DNA from: CAZQFV01 sp964613665
Lineage (GTDB): Bacteria > Chloroflexota > Chloroflexia > DTKN01
Length of the DNA: 64,000 bases
Direction: 5' to 3'
Assembly: GCA_964613665.1 (NCBI GenBank)
Contig: CAZTIG010000005.1
Location: 1 to 64,000, forward strand
Of the stretch, positions 41,768 through 49,465 are shown piece by piece. The stretch's first letter is position 1. Every line of letters starts with the position of its first letter. A program made the position numbers and the translations under genes. The notes under the pieces were generated by a model. The model saw only the letters and a list, made by a program, of their open reading frames with translations, made no database searches and was not told the DNA's origin.

Positions 41768-42859
41768 CTAGAGCTTGGCGGCGATCGCCCGCGCCATGTC
41801 CAGCGTCCCGGCGGTGCCGCCCATGTCGTAGGTGCGGACGGCGCCCTCGGCCAGGACCGCCGCCACCGCCCCCTCGAGCTGGGCCGCCTTGTCCTTCTCG
41901 CCCAGCCAGTCGAGCATCATCTTGGTGGCCAGGATGGTGGCGATGGGGTTGACTTTATACTGGCCGGCGTACTTCGGGGCCGATCCGTGCGTCGGCTCGA
42001 AGACGGCATAGCTCGTGCCGATGTTGCCGCTGCAGCCAAAGCCCAGCCCGCCGACCATCTGCGCGCAAAGGTCGGAGATGATGTCGCCAAAGAGGTTCGT
42101 GGTGACGATGACGTCATAGTTCAGCGGGTTCTTGAGCAGCCACATGCCCATGGCATCGATGTTGGCGTCGTCGCAGGCGATCTCGGGGTAGTCGGCACGC
42201 ACCTGGCGGAAGGCTGCCATGAAGACGCCGTCGGTCTGGCGCAGTACGTTGGCCTTGTGCACCGCGGTGACCTTCTTGCGCCCGTGCTTCCGGGCGAACT
42301 CGAAGGCCGCCCGCACGATGCGCTCGGAGCTACCCGGCGTGATCGCCCGCAGCGACAGAGCCGCGTCTCGGGGGACCTTCTCCATTGCCTTGACGGCGTA
42401 GAACGCCTCGGGCACCTTGTCGAACTCGACGCCGATGTACATGCCCTCGGTATTCTCGCGAAAGATCACCAGGTCGATGCCATCGCGGTAGTTCAGCGGG
42501 TTGCCGGGGTAGGCCTTGCAGGGCCGCAGGCAGATGTACAGGTCCAGGAGCTGGCGCATGGCCACGATGGGGCTGCGGTAAGAGTAGCCCTTGCCTTGCA
42601 GCTCCGGGTCCAGCTCCTTGTCGGCCACGTCCTTGCCCTTGGACGTGATGGCCCCGAAAAAGGCGCAGTCGGTGCCCTTCATCAGGTCCAGGGTGCGCTG
42701 CGGCAGCGGGTTGCCCTCGTGCTTCCAGAACTCCCAGCCGATGTCCCCGTGGATGTACTCGGCGTCCAGCGCCAGGCGGTCCAGTACGATCCTGGCGGCT
42801 TCACAGACATCCACGCCAACGCCGTCGCCGGGGAGCCAGGCGATGCGATACTTGGGCAT
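41768..42859 (-). CDS. Isocitrate/homoisocitrate-type NAD(P)-dependent dehydrogenase
   Basis: 363 aa, beta-decarboxylating dehydrogenase family. IAWLPGDGVGVDV at the N-terminus; the substrate loop FRENTEGMYIG is of the isocitrate/homoisocitrate type, not the LeuB RELTGG type. Catalytic Lys lies in TAVHKANVLR, metal Asp in NLFGDIISDL and nucleotide site in EPTHGSAPKYAG. Neighbouring aconitase-like and citryl-CoA-lyase-like genes favour isocitrate as substrate. Last gene of a nine-gene minus-strand operon. Confidence 0.83.
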   Translation of the reverse strand: MPKYRIAWLPGDGVGVDVCEAARIVLDRLALDAEYIHGDIGWEFWKHEGNPLPQRTLDLMKGTDCAFFGAITSKGKDVADKELDPELQGKGYSYRSPIVAMRQLLDLYICLRPCKAYPGNPLNYRDGIDLVIFRENTEGMYIGVEFDKVPEAFYAVKAMEKVPRDAALSLRAITPGSSERIVRAAFEFARKHGRKKVTAVHKANVLRQTDGVFMAAFRQVRADYPEIACDDANIDAMGMWLLKNPLNYDVIVTTNLFGDIISDLCAQMVGGLGFGCSGNIGTSYAVFEPTHGSAPKYAGQYKVNPIATILATKMMLDWLGEKDKAAQLEGAVAAVLAEGAVRTYDMGGTAGTLDMARAIAAKL

Positions 42860-42933
42860 GTTATCCTCCTTTGACTGAGCCGGCCCGCAAGCCGGTGCTT
42901 GAGACGCGAAGACGTGAAACGTGAAGACACGAC

Positions 42934-43434
42934 CTACTTGGCAAGGCCGAGCTGCTTTTGCACATAGGCAATCAAGCCACCGGCCTCCAGGATACCCATC
43001 ACCTCGGCCGGCATGGGCGGGAAGCTGTACACGCCCCGCGGCGTCGTCACCGTCCCGGCGGCAAAGTCGATCGTGACCTCCTCTCCGGCCTCGACCCCGT
43101 CCACCGCGTCACAGGCCACGATGGGCAGGGCCTCGTTGATGCAGTTGCGGTAGTAGATGCGGGCAAAGGAGCGGGCCACGATCGCCCCCACGCCGATCTC
43201 TTTCAGGCAGGTCACGGCCTGCTCGCGCGAGGAGCCGCAGCCCCAGTTCTTGCCGGCGACGATGATGTCGCCCGGGCGGACGTTGGCCACAAAGGTCGGG
43301 TCGAGGTCCTCCAGCGCGTGCTTGGCCATCTCCTGGCGGTCGGTGACGCTGTAGGTGTACTTGCCGGGGAAGATGACGTCGGTGTTGACGTCGTCGCCAT
43401 ACTTCCAGACACGGCCCGTGATCTTGGTCTGCAT
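42934..43434 (-). CDS. Aconitase/LeuD-family small subunit (first pair)
   Basis: 166 aa swivel-domain subunit. GRVWKYGDDVNTDVIFPGKY carries the family's NTDxI element, with YTYS in the substrate-specificity loop where LeuD and homoaconitase differ; AGKNWGCGSSREQAV is the catalytic Ser loop. Partners the LeuC-type large subunit encoded immediately upstream, one base apart. Loop residues do not let me choose between citrate, homocitrate and isopropylmalate. Start ATG 43434. Confidence 0.85.
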   Translation of the reverse strand: MQTKITGRVWKYGDDVNTDVIFPGKYTYSVTDRQEMAKHALEDLDPTFVANVRPGDIIVAGKNWGCGSSREQAVTCLKEIGVGAIVARSFARIYYRNCINEALPIVACDAVDGVEAGEEVTIDFAAGTVTTPRGVYSFPPMPAEVMGILEAGGLIAYVQKQLGLAK

Positions 43435-43435
43435 G

Positions 43436-44689
43436 CTACACCTCCCGCGGATCGGTGATGACGCCCGTGAGCGCCGAGGCGGCCACCGTGGCCGGGCCGG
43501 CCAGGTAGGTAAAGGCCTCCTTGGAGCCCATGCGGCCCTTGAAGTTGCGGTTGGCAGTGGAGATGGTCACCTCGCCGGGGGCCATCACCCCCTCGTGCGC
43601 ACCCAGGCAAGGGCCGCAGCCGGGGTTCAGCACCAGGGCCCCGGCGGCGACCAGGTCGGCGATGATGCCGCGCTGCAGGGCCTGCAGCAGGATCTCGCGC
43701 GAGGCCGGCAGGACCAGCAGGCGCACGTTGCGGGCGACGTGCTTGCCGCGCAGGATCTCCCAGGCTGCCTCCAGGTCCTCCAGCCGGCCGTTGGTGCACG
43801 TGCCGACGAGGGCCTGGTTGATGGGCTGGCCGGCCACCTCGGTGACGGGCACGACGTTGTCCACGGTGTGCGGCCTGGCCACCTGCGGAGCCAGGCCAGT
43901 CACGTCGTAGGTCAGCACCCGCTCGTAGTGGGCGTCGGGGTCGGCGTGGACTTCCTCGTAGGCGCGCGCGACGCGGCCCCGCAGCCACTCGCGGGTCCTG
44001 TCGTCCGGCTCGACCACAGCGTTCTTGGCCCCCATCTCGGCGGCCATGTTGCACAGGACCATGCGGCCGGCGATGCTCATCGCGGCGATGGCCGGCCCGG
44101 TGAACTCGACCGAGCGGTAGTCGGCCCCGTCGGCGCGCAGGTCGCCGATGATGGAGAGGATCAGGTCCTTGGCCGAGACGCGCCGCGGCATCGTGCCTTG
44201 CACGACGATGCGGAACGACTCCGGCACGCGCAACCAGAGCTGCCCGGTGGCCATCACCGCGGCGGCCTCGGTGCGGCCGATGCCGGCGGCAAAGGCGCCA
44301 AAGGCACCGTAGGTGGGCGTGTGCGAGTCGCTGCCGACGATGACCGCTCCCGGCCAGGCGTGCCCCTTTTCCGGCAGCACCTGGTGGCAGATGCCCTCGC
44401 CGACATCGTAGAACCCGGAGATGCCCTGCCTGGCCACGAACTCGCGGATGACCTTGTGGTTGACGGCGTCGGCCTCGGCGGCGGCCGGCACGACGTGGTC
44501 GAGGACGATCACCTCCACGTCGGGGTCGTTCACCCGCTCCAGGCCGATCCTGTAAAAGTGCTTGGAGATGGCCGCGGTGTTGTCGTGGGAAAGCAGCCTG
44601 TCGGGGCGGGCGATGATGATCTGCCCCGGCACGACGCTCTCCAGCCCGACGTTGCGGGCCAGGACCTTTTCGGCAAAGGTGTGTCCCAT
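43436..44689 (-). CDS. Aconitase/LeuC-family large subunit (first pair)
   Basis: 417 aa. The [4Fe-4S] ligands are in GTCTNGR and NPGCGPCLG, with VGSDSHTPTYGAFGAFAAG and STANRNFKGRMGS as the family's substrate and cluster regions. It catalyses a dehydration-hydration isomerisation of a tricarboxylate or alkylmalate with the small subunit. Start ATG 44689 lies behind GAGAGGAGG; an in-frame ATG at 44737 has no site. This is one of two such pairs in the operon. Confidence 0.87.
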   Translation of the reverse strand: MGHTFAEKVLARNVGLESVVPGQIIIARPDRLLSHDNTAAISKHFYRIGLERVNDPDVEVIVLDHVVPAAAEADAVNHKVIREFVARQGISGFYDVGEGICHQVLPEKGHAWPGAVIVGSDSHTPTYGAFGAFAAGIGRTEAAAVMATGQLWLRVPESFRIVVQGTMPRRVSAKDLILSIIGDLRADGADYRSVEFTGPAIAAMSIAGRMVLCNMAAEMGAKNAVVEPDDRTREWLRGRVARAYEEVHADPDAHYERVLTYDVTGLAPQVARPHTVDNVVPVTEVAGQPINQALVGTCTNGRLEDLEAAWEILRGKHVARNVRLLVLPASREILLQALQRGIIADLVAAGALVLNPGCGPCLGAHEGVMAPGEVTISTANRNFKGRMGSKEAFTYLAGPATVAASALTGVITDPREV

Positions 44690-44708
44690 GCTCGTTCCTC
44701 CTCTCGGA

Positions 44709-45239
44709 TCACGCCCCCATCTGCCTGCCGTAGGCAAAGATATCTCCGGCCTGGTAGATATCCATCTGCACCCGCGAGAACGGCTGCGCCTGGTACCTCT
44801 GGCCCTCGCAGAGCACCTCGCCGGTGGCCAGGTCTACCTCGATCTCGGCGCCGCTGGCGAACCCCGACGCCATCTCCGTCAGACCGGGCAGAGCGACGAT
44901 GGGCAGGCCGCTGTTGATGGCGTTGCGCTTGTAGATGGCCCCGAACGACTCGGCGACGATGGCGGCCACACCCAGGGCGCGGAAACAGTCCACTGCCTGC
45001 TGGCGAGAGGAGCCCGAGCCAAAGTTGCCGCCGGCCATGACGACGTCGCCGGGCCGGGCCTTCTTGGAAAAGTCCTCCCAGCCCTTCAGGTTGTCCAGCG
45101 CGTACTGGCCCATCTGGGCCACGTCGGTGATGTGCAGGTAGCGGTTGTGAAAGATCTGGTCGGTGTCGATGTCGTCGTAGAGCCGGCCGGCCGGGTCGGT
45201 CAGCACCCACAGGCGGCCCTTGATGCGCGTGTCTCTCAT
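44709..45239 (-). CDS. Aconitase/LeuD-family small subunit (second pair)
   Basis: 176 aa. GRLYDDIDTDQIFHNRYLHI gives the DTDxI element with YLHI in the specificity loop, different from YTYS in the first pair. The Ser loop is AGGNFGSGSSRQQAV, where the first pair has WGCGSSR. The two small subunits therefore probably accept different substrates. Its ATG overlaps the stop of the second large subunit by four bases. Confidence 0.85.
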   Translation of the reverse strand: MRDTRIKGRLWVLTDPAGRLYDDIDTDQIFHNRYLHITDVAQMGQYALDNLKGWEDFSKKARPGDVVMAGGNFGSGSSRQQAVDCFRALGVAAIVAESFGAIYKRNAINSGLPIVALPGLTEMASGFASGAEIEVDLATGEVLCEGQRYQAQPFSRVQMDIYQAGDIFAYGRQMGA

Positions 45240-46498
45240 TGCTGCACCTCCGGCACGGCAATCTCGCCCTTGAGCGCCGACCAGGCGGCGGTCTGCGGGC
45301 TGACCAGGTAGGTCTCGCCGGCCCCCTGCTTGCCGGGAAAGTTGCGGTTGCTGGTGCTCACCTGCACCTCGCCCTTGCCGGTCATGCCGATGTGCCCCGA
45401 TGCGCAGCCGCCGCACCCGGGGTTGCTGATGATGAAGCCGGCCTCGAAGAGTGTCTGCAGTACGCCCGAGCCGAGCATCTGGGCATAGACCTCGCGCGTG
45501 GCGGGGACGACCGAGGCCATCACCCAGGGGGCGATGCGCCGGCCCTGCACCACCTCGGCCACGGCGGCGAAATCCTCGTAACGGCCGTTGGTGCAGGAAC
45601 CGAAAAAGGCCGAATCGATGCGCCGGCCGGCTACCTCGCGCACCGGCCTGACGTTGTCCGGCGCCGGCGGGACGGCGATGAGCGGCTCCAGACCGGCGAT
45701 GTCGATCTCTACCGTCTCGACGTAGCGGGCATCGGGGTCGGCGTAGATGCCCTGGAGGTTTCCACGGCCGCTACGCTGCCGGCAAAAGGCCAGGACCTCC
45801 GCCGATGGGGGGATTAGGCCGATGATGCCGCCCATCTCGGTGACCATACTGGAGAGGGTGATGCGGCCGGCCAGGTCCAGGGTGTCGATGGCCGGCCCGT
45901 AGAACTCGATGGCCCGGCCCAGGGCCCCGCTGGCGCCCAGACGGCCGACCACGGCCAGCGTCAGGTCGCGCGCCGTGCAGGGGGCCTTGAGCTCGCCGCG
46001 GACCACGACCTTCATCGTGGGCGGGACCTCGAACCAAGTCCGCCCGGTCTTGAAGGCAAACGCGATGTCCTGGTCGCCCATGCCCTGGCCGAAACCGCCG
46101 ACGGCTCCCAGGATGTTCAGGTGGCTGTCGGTCCCCACCAGCGTCACGCCGGGGTAGGCCAGCCCTTCCTCCATGGCGACGTGGGAGCCGATGCCCGCGT
46201 CCACGTCATACACCTTGATGCCGTGCTCGCGGGCAAAGACGCGGCACTGCTGCTGGTTGTTGGCATAGGGGATGTTGTTGGCCGGCACCACCAAGTCGAA
46301 GGTGAAAAAGGTCTTGTTGGGGTCGGCCACCGGATCGCTGCCGTAGTGGGCGCGGTAGTTCTGGACCACATTGGCGCCGGCAAAGTCGCGAGCGGTGCGC
46401 ACGTCCAGCTCCAGCCAGATGATGTTGCCCGGTTCCACCGCGACGTCGCCCGGGGTGTGCGCCTGGAAGATCTTCTCGATGATCGTCTGTCCGGCCAT
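45236..46498 (-). CDS. Aconitase/LeuC-family large subunit (second pair)
   Basis: 420 aa. Cluster ligands in GSCTNGRYEDF and NPGCGGCASG; LVGTDSHLNILGAVGGFGQG and STSNRNFPGKQGAGE. Compared with the first large subunit it has a longer N-terminus (NIIWLELDVRTARDFAGANV) and a FAREHGIKVYDVDAG segment in place of FVARQGISGFYDVGEG. It is closer to homoaconitase/aconitase-type LeuC-like proteins by eye, but the substrate is not proven. Follows the HD gene by four bases. Confidence 0.86.
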   Translation of the reverse strand: MAGQTIIEKIFQAHTPGDVAVEPGNIIWLELDVRTARDFAGANVVQNYRAHYGSDPVADPNKTFFTFDLVVPANNIPYANNQQQCRVFAREHGIKVYDVDAGIGSHVAMEEGLAYPGVTLVGTDSHLNILGAVGGFGQGMGDQDIAFAFKTGRTWFEVPPTMKVVVRGELKAPCTARDLTLAVVGRLGASGALGRAIEFYGPAIDTLDLAGRITLSSMVTEMGGIIGLIPPSAEVLAFCRQRSGRGNLQGIYADPDARYVETVEIDIAGLEPLIAVPPAPDNVRPVREVAGRRIDSAFFGSCTNGRYEDFAAVAEVVQGRRIAPWVMASVVPATREVYAQMLGSGVLQTLFEAGFIISNPGCGGCASGHIGMTGKGEVQVSTSNRNFPGKQGAGETYLVSPQTAAWSALKGEIAVPEVQQ

Positions 46499-46502
46499 GT
46501 CC

Positions 46503-47075
46503 TCACCCCACCCGCGCGGCCGACTCTTTCTTCGTCAGCAGGCGCTGGAAGCTGTGGAAGCTCATGAAGTCGGCATGGTTGACCAGCGTGGCCTCGGTAA
46601 TGCGGTTGACCTTGTCACCTTCGTCGGCGTGGGCGGAGATGATGTGCAGCACCTCCACCGGCAGGCCAGCCCGGGCGGCCAGCTCCATGCCGCTGATGGG
46701 ATGGCGCAGCAGCTTGCCGCCGTAGGCCGTCACGGTCATGCCGTCGGCGCGGCGCTCGTACTCCAGCAGCTTGCCGACGTCGTGCAGCAGGGCCCCAGTC
46801 ACCAGCAGGTCCATGCGCACCGGGAGCCGGTCGCCGTAGATCCGGGCAAAGACCTTGGCCGCCTCGACCGCGCAGAGGGTCACGGCGCGGACGTGGTCGA
46901 TGTAGGAGGCGGGGCAGGGGTTCAGGAGCAGGGTAAAGGGCATCTGGGTCAGGTCGTCGGGCATCCACCCGCCCTCCTGCAGGGCCAGCTCATAGACCTG
47001 AAAGGCCTTTTCGCGCAGGCCGGGGTCCTGGATCAGGTCGAACTCGGGGAGCAGTTGCAGCAAGCGGTCACGCAT
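46503..47075 (-). CDS. HD-domain phosphohydrolase
   Basis: 190 aa. HD motif set: YIDHVRAVTLCAVEAAKVFA with the first His, GALLHDVGKLLEY with the HD dyad, RHPISGMELAARAGLP and IISAHADEG with further metal-binding His. Family members hydrolyse phosphate esters of nucleotides or similar. Its reason for sitting in a citrate operon is unclear; it may act on a cofactor or signal nucleotide. ATG 47075 follows AGGAGG. Upstream lies a 440-base repeat-filled spacer. Confidence 0.82.
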   Translation of the reverse strand: MRDRLLQLLPEFDLIQDPGLREKAFQVYELALQEGGWMPDDLTQMPFTLLLNPCPASYIDHVRAVTLCAVEAAKVFARIYGDRLPVRMDLLVTGALLHDVGKLLEYERRADGMTVTAYGGKLLRHPISGMELAARAGLPVEVLHIISAHADEGDKVNRITEATLVNHADFMSFHSFQRLLTKKESAARVG

Positions 47076-47094
47076 GTCGGGGCCTCCTGTTCGA

Positions 47095-47525
47095 ATGTTG
47101 GGGGTTGGAAGTTGGGGGTTGGAAGTTGGAGGTTGGAAGTTGGAGGTTGGAAGTTGGAGGTTGGAAGTTGGAAGTTGGAAGCTGGAAGTTGGAAGTTGGA
47201 AGTTGGAAGTTGGAAGTTGGAGCCGGATGCCCGATGCCGGACAAGAGTCCCGGTCCTCAATCTCCAACCGCCAATCCCCAACCGCCAATCCCCAACCGCC
47301 AATCCCCAACCGCCAATCCCCAACCGCCAACCTCAAATCTCCAACCGCCAATCTCCAACCGCCAACCTCAAATCTCCAACCGCCAATCTCCAACCGCCAA
47401 TCTCCAACCTCCAACCTCCAGTCTCCAACCTCCAATCTCCAACCTCCAACCTCCAGTCTCCAACCTCCAATCTCCAACCTCCAACCTCCAGTCTCCAACC
47501 TCCAATCTCCAACCTCTACTCCCCA
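47095..47525. repeat. Two opposing GTTGGA-type repeat tracts forming a large inverted repeat
   Basis: From 47095 to 47220 the plus strand repeats GGTTGGAAGTTGGA-like heptamers. After 37 unrelated bases, 47258-47525 repeats the complementary words CCAATCTCCAACC and CCAATCCCCAACCG. RNA across the spacer could fold into a long hairpin. The stop codon of the citryl-CoA-lyase-like gene (47516) lies inside the tract. No gene in this spacer (47076-47515). Confidence 0.88.
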
Positions 47526-48304
47526 ACCCCCAGACTCCGCTCCTCCGGCCCGCTGTACTCCTGGGCCGTGGGCGAGATGCGGCGCATCGGCGACTGGGCG
47601 GTGATCTCATCAAAGACGTGGGCGGTGAGCCCCACCGCGCGGGAGATGGCAAAGAAGCCGTTGCCCATGGCCGGCGGAAAGCCCAGCTCGCAGAGCACGG
47701 CGGCTATAGCCCCATCGACGTTCATCGGCAGGTCCTTGCCGATCGACTCCTTGGTGGCCTGGCGGATGGCCTGGCCCATCTCGATGTACTCACCGGCCAG
47801 CCCTTCCTCCTCGCAGATGGCAAAGAGCTTCTTCGTGCGTGGGTCGTCGGTGTGCACGCGGTGGCCGTAGCCGGGGAAGCGCTTCTTGGCCGCCTTGTAC
47901 TCGGCGGCTAGCTCGCGGGCCGTGGCCAGGGCGTCCTGGCCCTTTTCCCGCTTGCGCTCCACGGCGGCCAGCAGCATCTTCATCGAGTCCTCGATGGCCC
48001 CGCCGTGATGGCGGTTGATGGTCATGATGCCGGCGGCGATGCCGGTGGTCAGCGGCGCCCCGCCCGAAGCCACCGTGCGCGCGGCCAGGCAGGAGGGCGG
48101 CGTGGCGCCGTGGTCCACGCTCGAGACCAGGATCGCGTCCATGACCCGCCCCTGCGCCGGTGTGGGCAGCTCGCCCTTCAGCACCAGGTAGACGACGGAA
48201 CCGAACGGGACCTTGCCCATCAGCTCGTCGATGCGGTAGCCGCGCACCACGACCTTGTTCGGTTCGATCTTGGTGATCGGTTGCGACCAGGTTTCCTCAG
48301 ACAT
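47516..48304 (-). CDS. Citryl-CoA lyase-like short citrate synthase homologue
   Basis: 262 aa, well short of citrate synthase (about 370-430) but the size of stand-alone citryl-CoA lyase and of the ATP-citrate lyase C-terminal domain. All three catalytic positions are visible: His in NRHHGGAIED, His in FPGYGHRVHTDDPRTKKL and Asp in LPMNVDGAIAAVL. It should cleave, or form, citryl-CoA from acetyl-CoA and oxaloacetate. Genes for an acyl-CoA ligase of the SucCD type lie directly upstream, which could supply citryl-CoA. The last residues (GVGE) come from the repeat tract. Confidence 0.82.
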   Translation of the reverse strand: MSEETWSQPITKIEPNKVVVRGYRIDELMGKVPFGSVVYLVLKGELPTPAQGRVMDAILVSSVDHGATPPSCLAARTVASGGAPLTTGIAAGIMTINRHHGGAIEDSMKMLLAAVERKREKGQDALATARELAAEYKAAKKRFPGYGHRVHTDDPRTKKLFAICEEEGLAGEYIEMGQAIRQATKESIGKDLPMNVDGAIAAVLCELGFPPAMGNGFFAISRAVGLTAHVFDEITAQSPMRRISPTAQEYSGPEERSLGVGE

Positions 48305-48317
48305 CGATTCCCCCTTT

Positions 48318-48413
48318 TGGAAGCGTTAGAGCGTTGGAACGTTAGAACGTTGGAACGTTGGAACGTTGGAACGTTAGAACGTTGGAACGTTAGAACGTTG
48401 GAACGTTAGAACG
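48318..48413. repeat. Octamer tandem repeat (GTTGGAAC/GTTAGAAC)
   Basis: About twelve copies of an 8-base unit, alternating GTTGGAAC and GTTAGAAC, fill the whole spacer between the ligase alpha stop codon (48414) and the lyase start. Each junction makes AACGTT. Confidence 0.9.
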
Positions 48414-49319
48414 CTAAAGCCCCAGTCGTGCCAGCACCTCCTTCGTCGCCCGGGGCAGGTCGCCGAAGGAATCGACGACGGTGGCACCGACGGAGCGCAG
48501 GCGCTCGACCTTGCCCTCGTAGGTGCCGCGGCCGCCCTCGACGATGGCCCCGGCGTGGGAGAAGCGCGTGCCGCTCTTGGCCGCCTTGCCGCCGATATAG
48601 GCCACCAGAGGCTTGGTGAACTCGCCGGCGGCAATGAGGTCGGCTACCTGCTCCTCCTGGCTGGTGCCAATCTCGCCGAACATCACCACCGCTCTGGTGT
48701 CGGGGTCCTGCTGGAAGAGGCGCACCACCTCCGGGTGGGGAAGGCCAACCACGGCGTCGCCGCCGACATGCACCAGCGTGGTCGCGCCGATGCCCTCCTT
48801 GGAGAGGTAGTAGGCCATCGAGGAGGTGATGCCGCCGCTGCGCGAGGTGATGCCCACCGGCCCGGGCTGGAACCAGGCCCGCGCCGAGGCCGCTGCGCCG
48901 CCCATCATGCCCAGCACGGCCTTGCCCGGGCTGAGCACGCCCAGCGTGTTGGGCCCGACGAACATAGCCCCGGCCTCGCGCGCCTTCTTGGCGATGACCA
49001 GGACGTCATAGATCGGCACGCGGTCGGGGACGATCACGAGAAGCTTGACCCCAGCGGCGATCGCCTCCAGCGCGGCGTCCTTCACCAGCGGGGCGGGGAT
49101 GAAGAGGACGCTGACGTCGATGGGGCCGGCCTGCTCCCAGGCCGCGCGCACCGTGTCGAATACCGGGATGCCCTCGACCTGCTCGCCGCCACGGCCCGGC
49201 GTGACGCCGGCCACCACCTGCGTGCCATACCCGGTCATCAGCTTGGTGCGGGCCATGCCCTCGCGACCGGTGATGCCCTGGACCAGGACGCGCTTGCTCT
49301 GATCGATCAGTATGGACAT
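48414..49319 (-). CDS. sucD: Succinyl-CoA/citryl-CoA ligase alpha subunit (SucD family)
   Basis: 301 aa. CoA-binding N-terminal domain (RVLVQGITGREGMARTK, GVTPGRGGEQVEGIPVFDTV), then GPVGITSRSGGITSSMAYYL, and the phospho-His in FSHAGAIVEGGRGTYE. Standard SucD sequence has GHAGAI; the His itself is kept. SucD proteins act on succinate, but the small subunit of citryl-CoA synthetase is a close relative, and the adjacent lyase makes citrate an equally good candidate. AAGGAG precedes ATG 49319. Repeat-filled spacers lie on both sides. Confidence 0.86.
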   Translation of the reverse strand: MSILIDQSKRVLVQGITGREGMARTKLMTGYGTQVVAGVTPGRGGEQVEGIPVFDTVRAAWEQAGPIDVSVLFIPAPLVKDAALEAIAAGVKLLVIVPDRVPIYDVLVIAKKAREAGAMFVGPNTLGVLSPGKAVLGMMGGAAASARAWFQPGPVGITSRSGGITSSMAYYLSKEGIGATTLVHVGGDAVVGLPHPEVVRLFQQDPDTRAVVMFGEIGTSQEEQVADLIAAGEFTKPLVAYIGGKAAKSGTRFSHAGAIVEGGRGTYEGKVERLRSVGATVVDSFGDLPRATKEVLARLGL

Positions 49320-49340
49320 GGACGTTCTCCTTTGGTCCTT

Positions 49341-49465
49341 CTGGAAGTTGGAGGTTGGATGTTGGAGGTTGGATGTTGGATTTGCCAACTCTCCTCCAAC
49401 CTCCAATCTCCAGCTTCCATCTTCCATCTTCCAGCTTCCAGCTTCCAACCTCCAACTTCCAGCCT
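49341..49465. repeat. GTTGGA/TCCAAC opposing repeat tract
   Basis: GGAAGTTGGAGGTTGGATGT-type words (49341-49385) are followed by the complementary CTCCAACCTCCAATCTCC and TTCCATCTTCCAGCTTCC words up to the beta-subunit stop codon at 49466. Same family and same head-to-head arrangement as 47095-47525. Confidence 0.85.

Noticed and set aside
41768..46498. Leucine biosynthesis operon (leuBCD)
   Set aside because: No leuA is present, the dehydrogenase has the isocitrate-type RENTEG loop, and the neighbours are CoA ligase and citryl-CoA-lyase-like genes.
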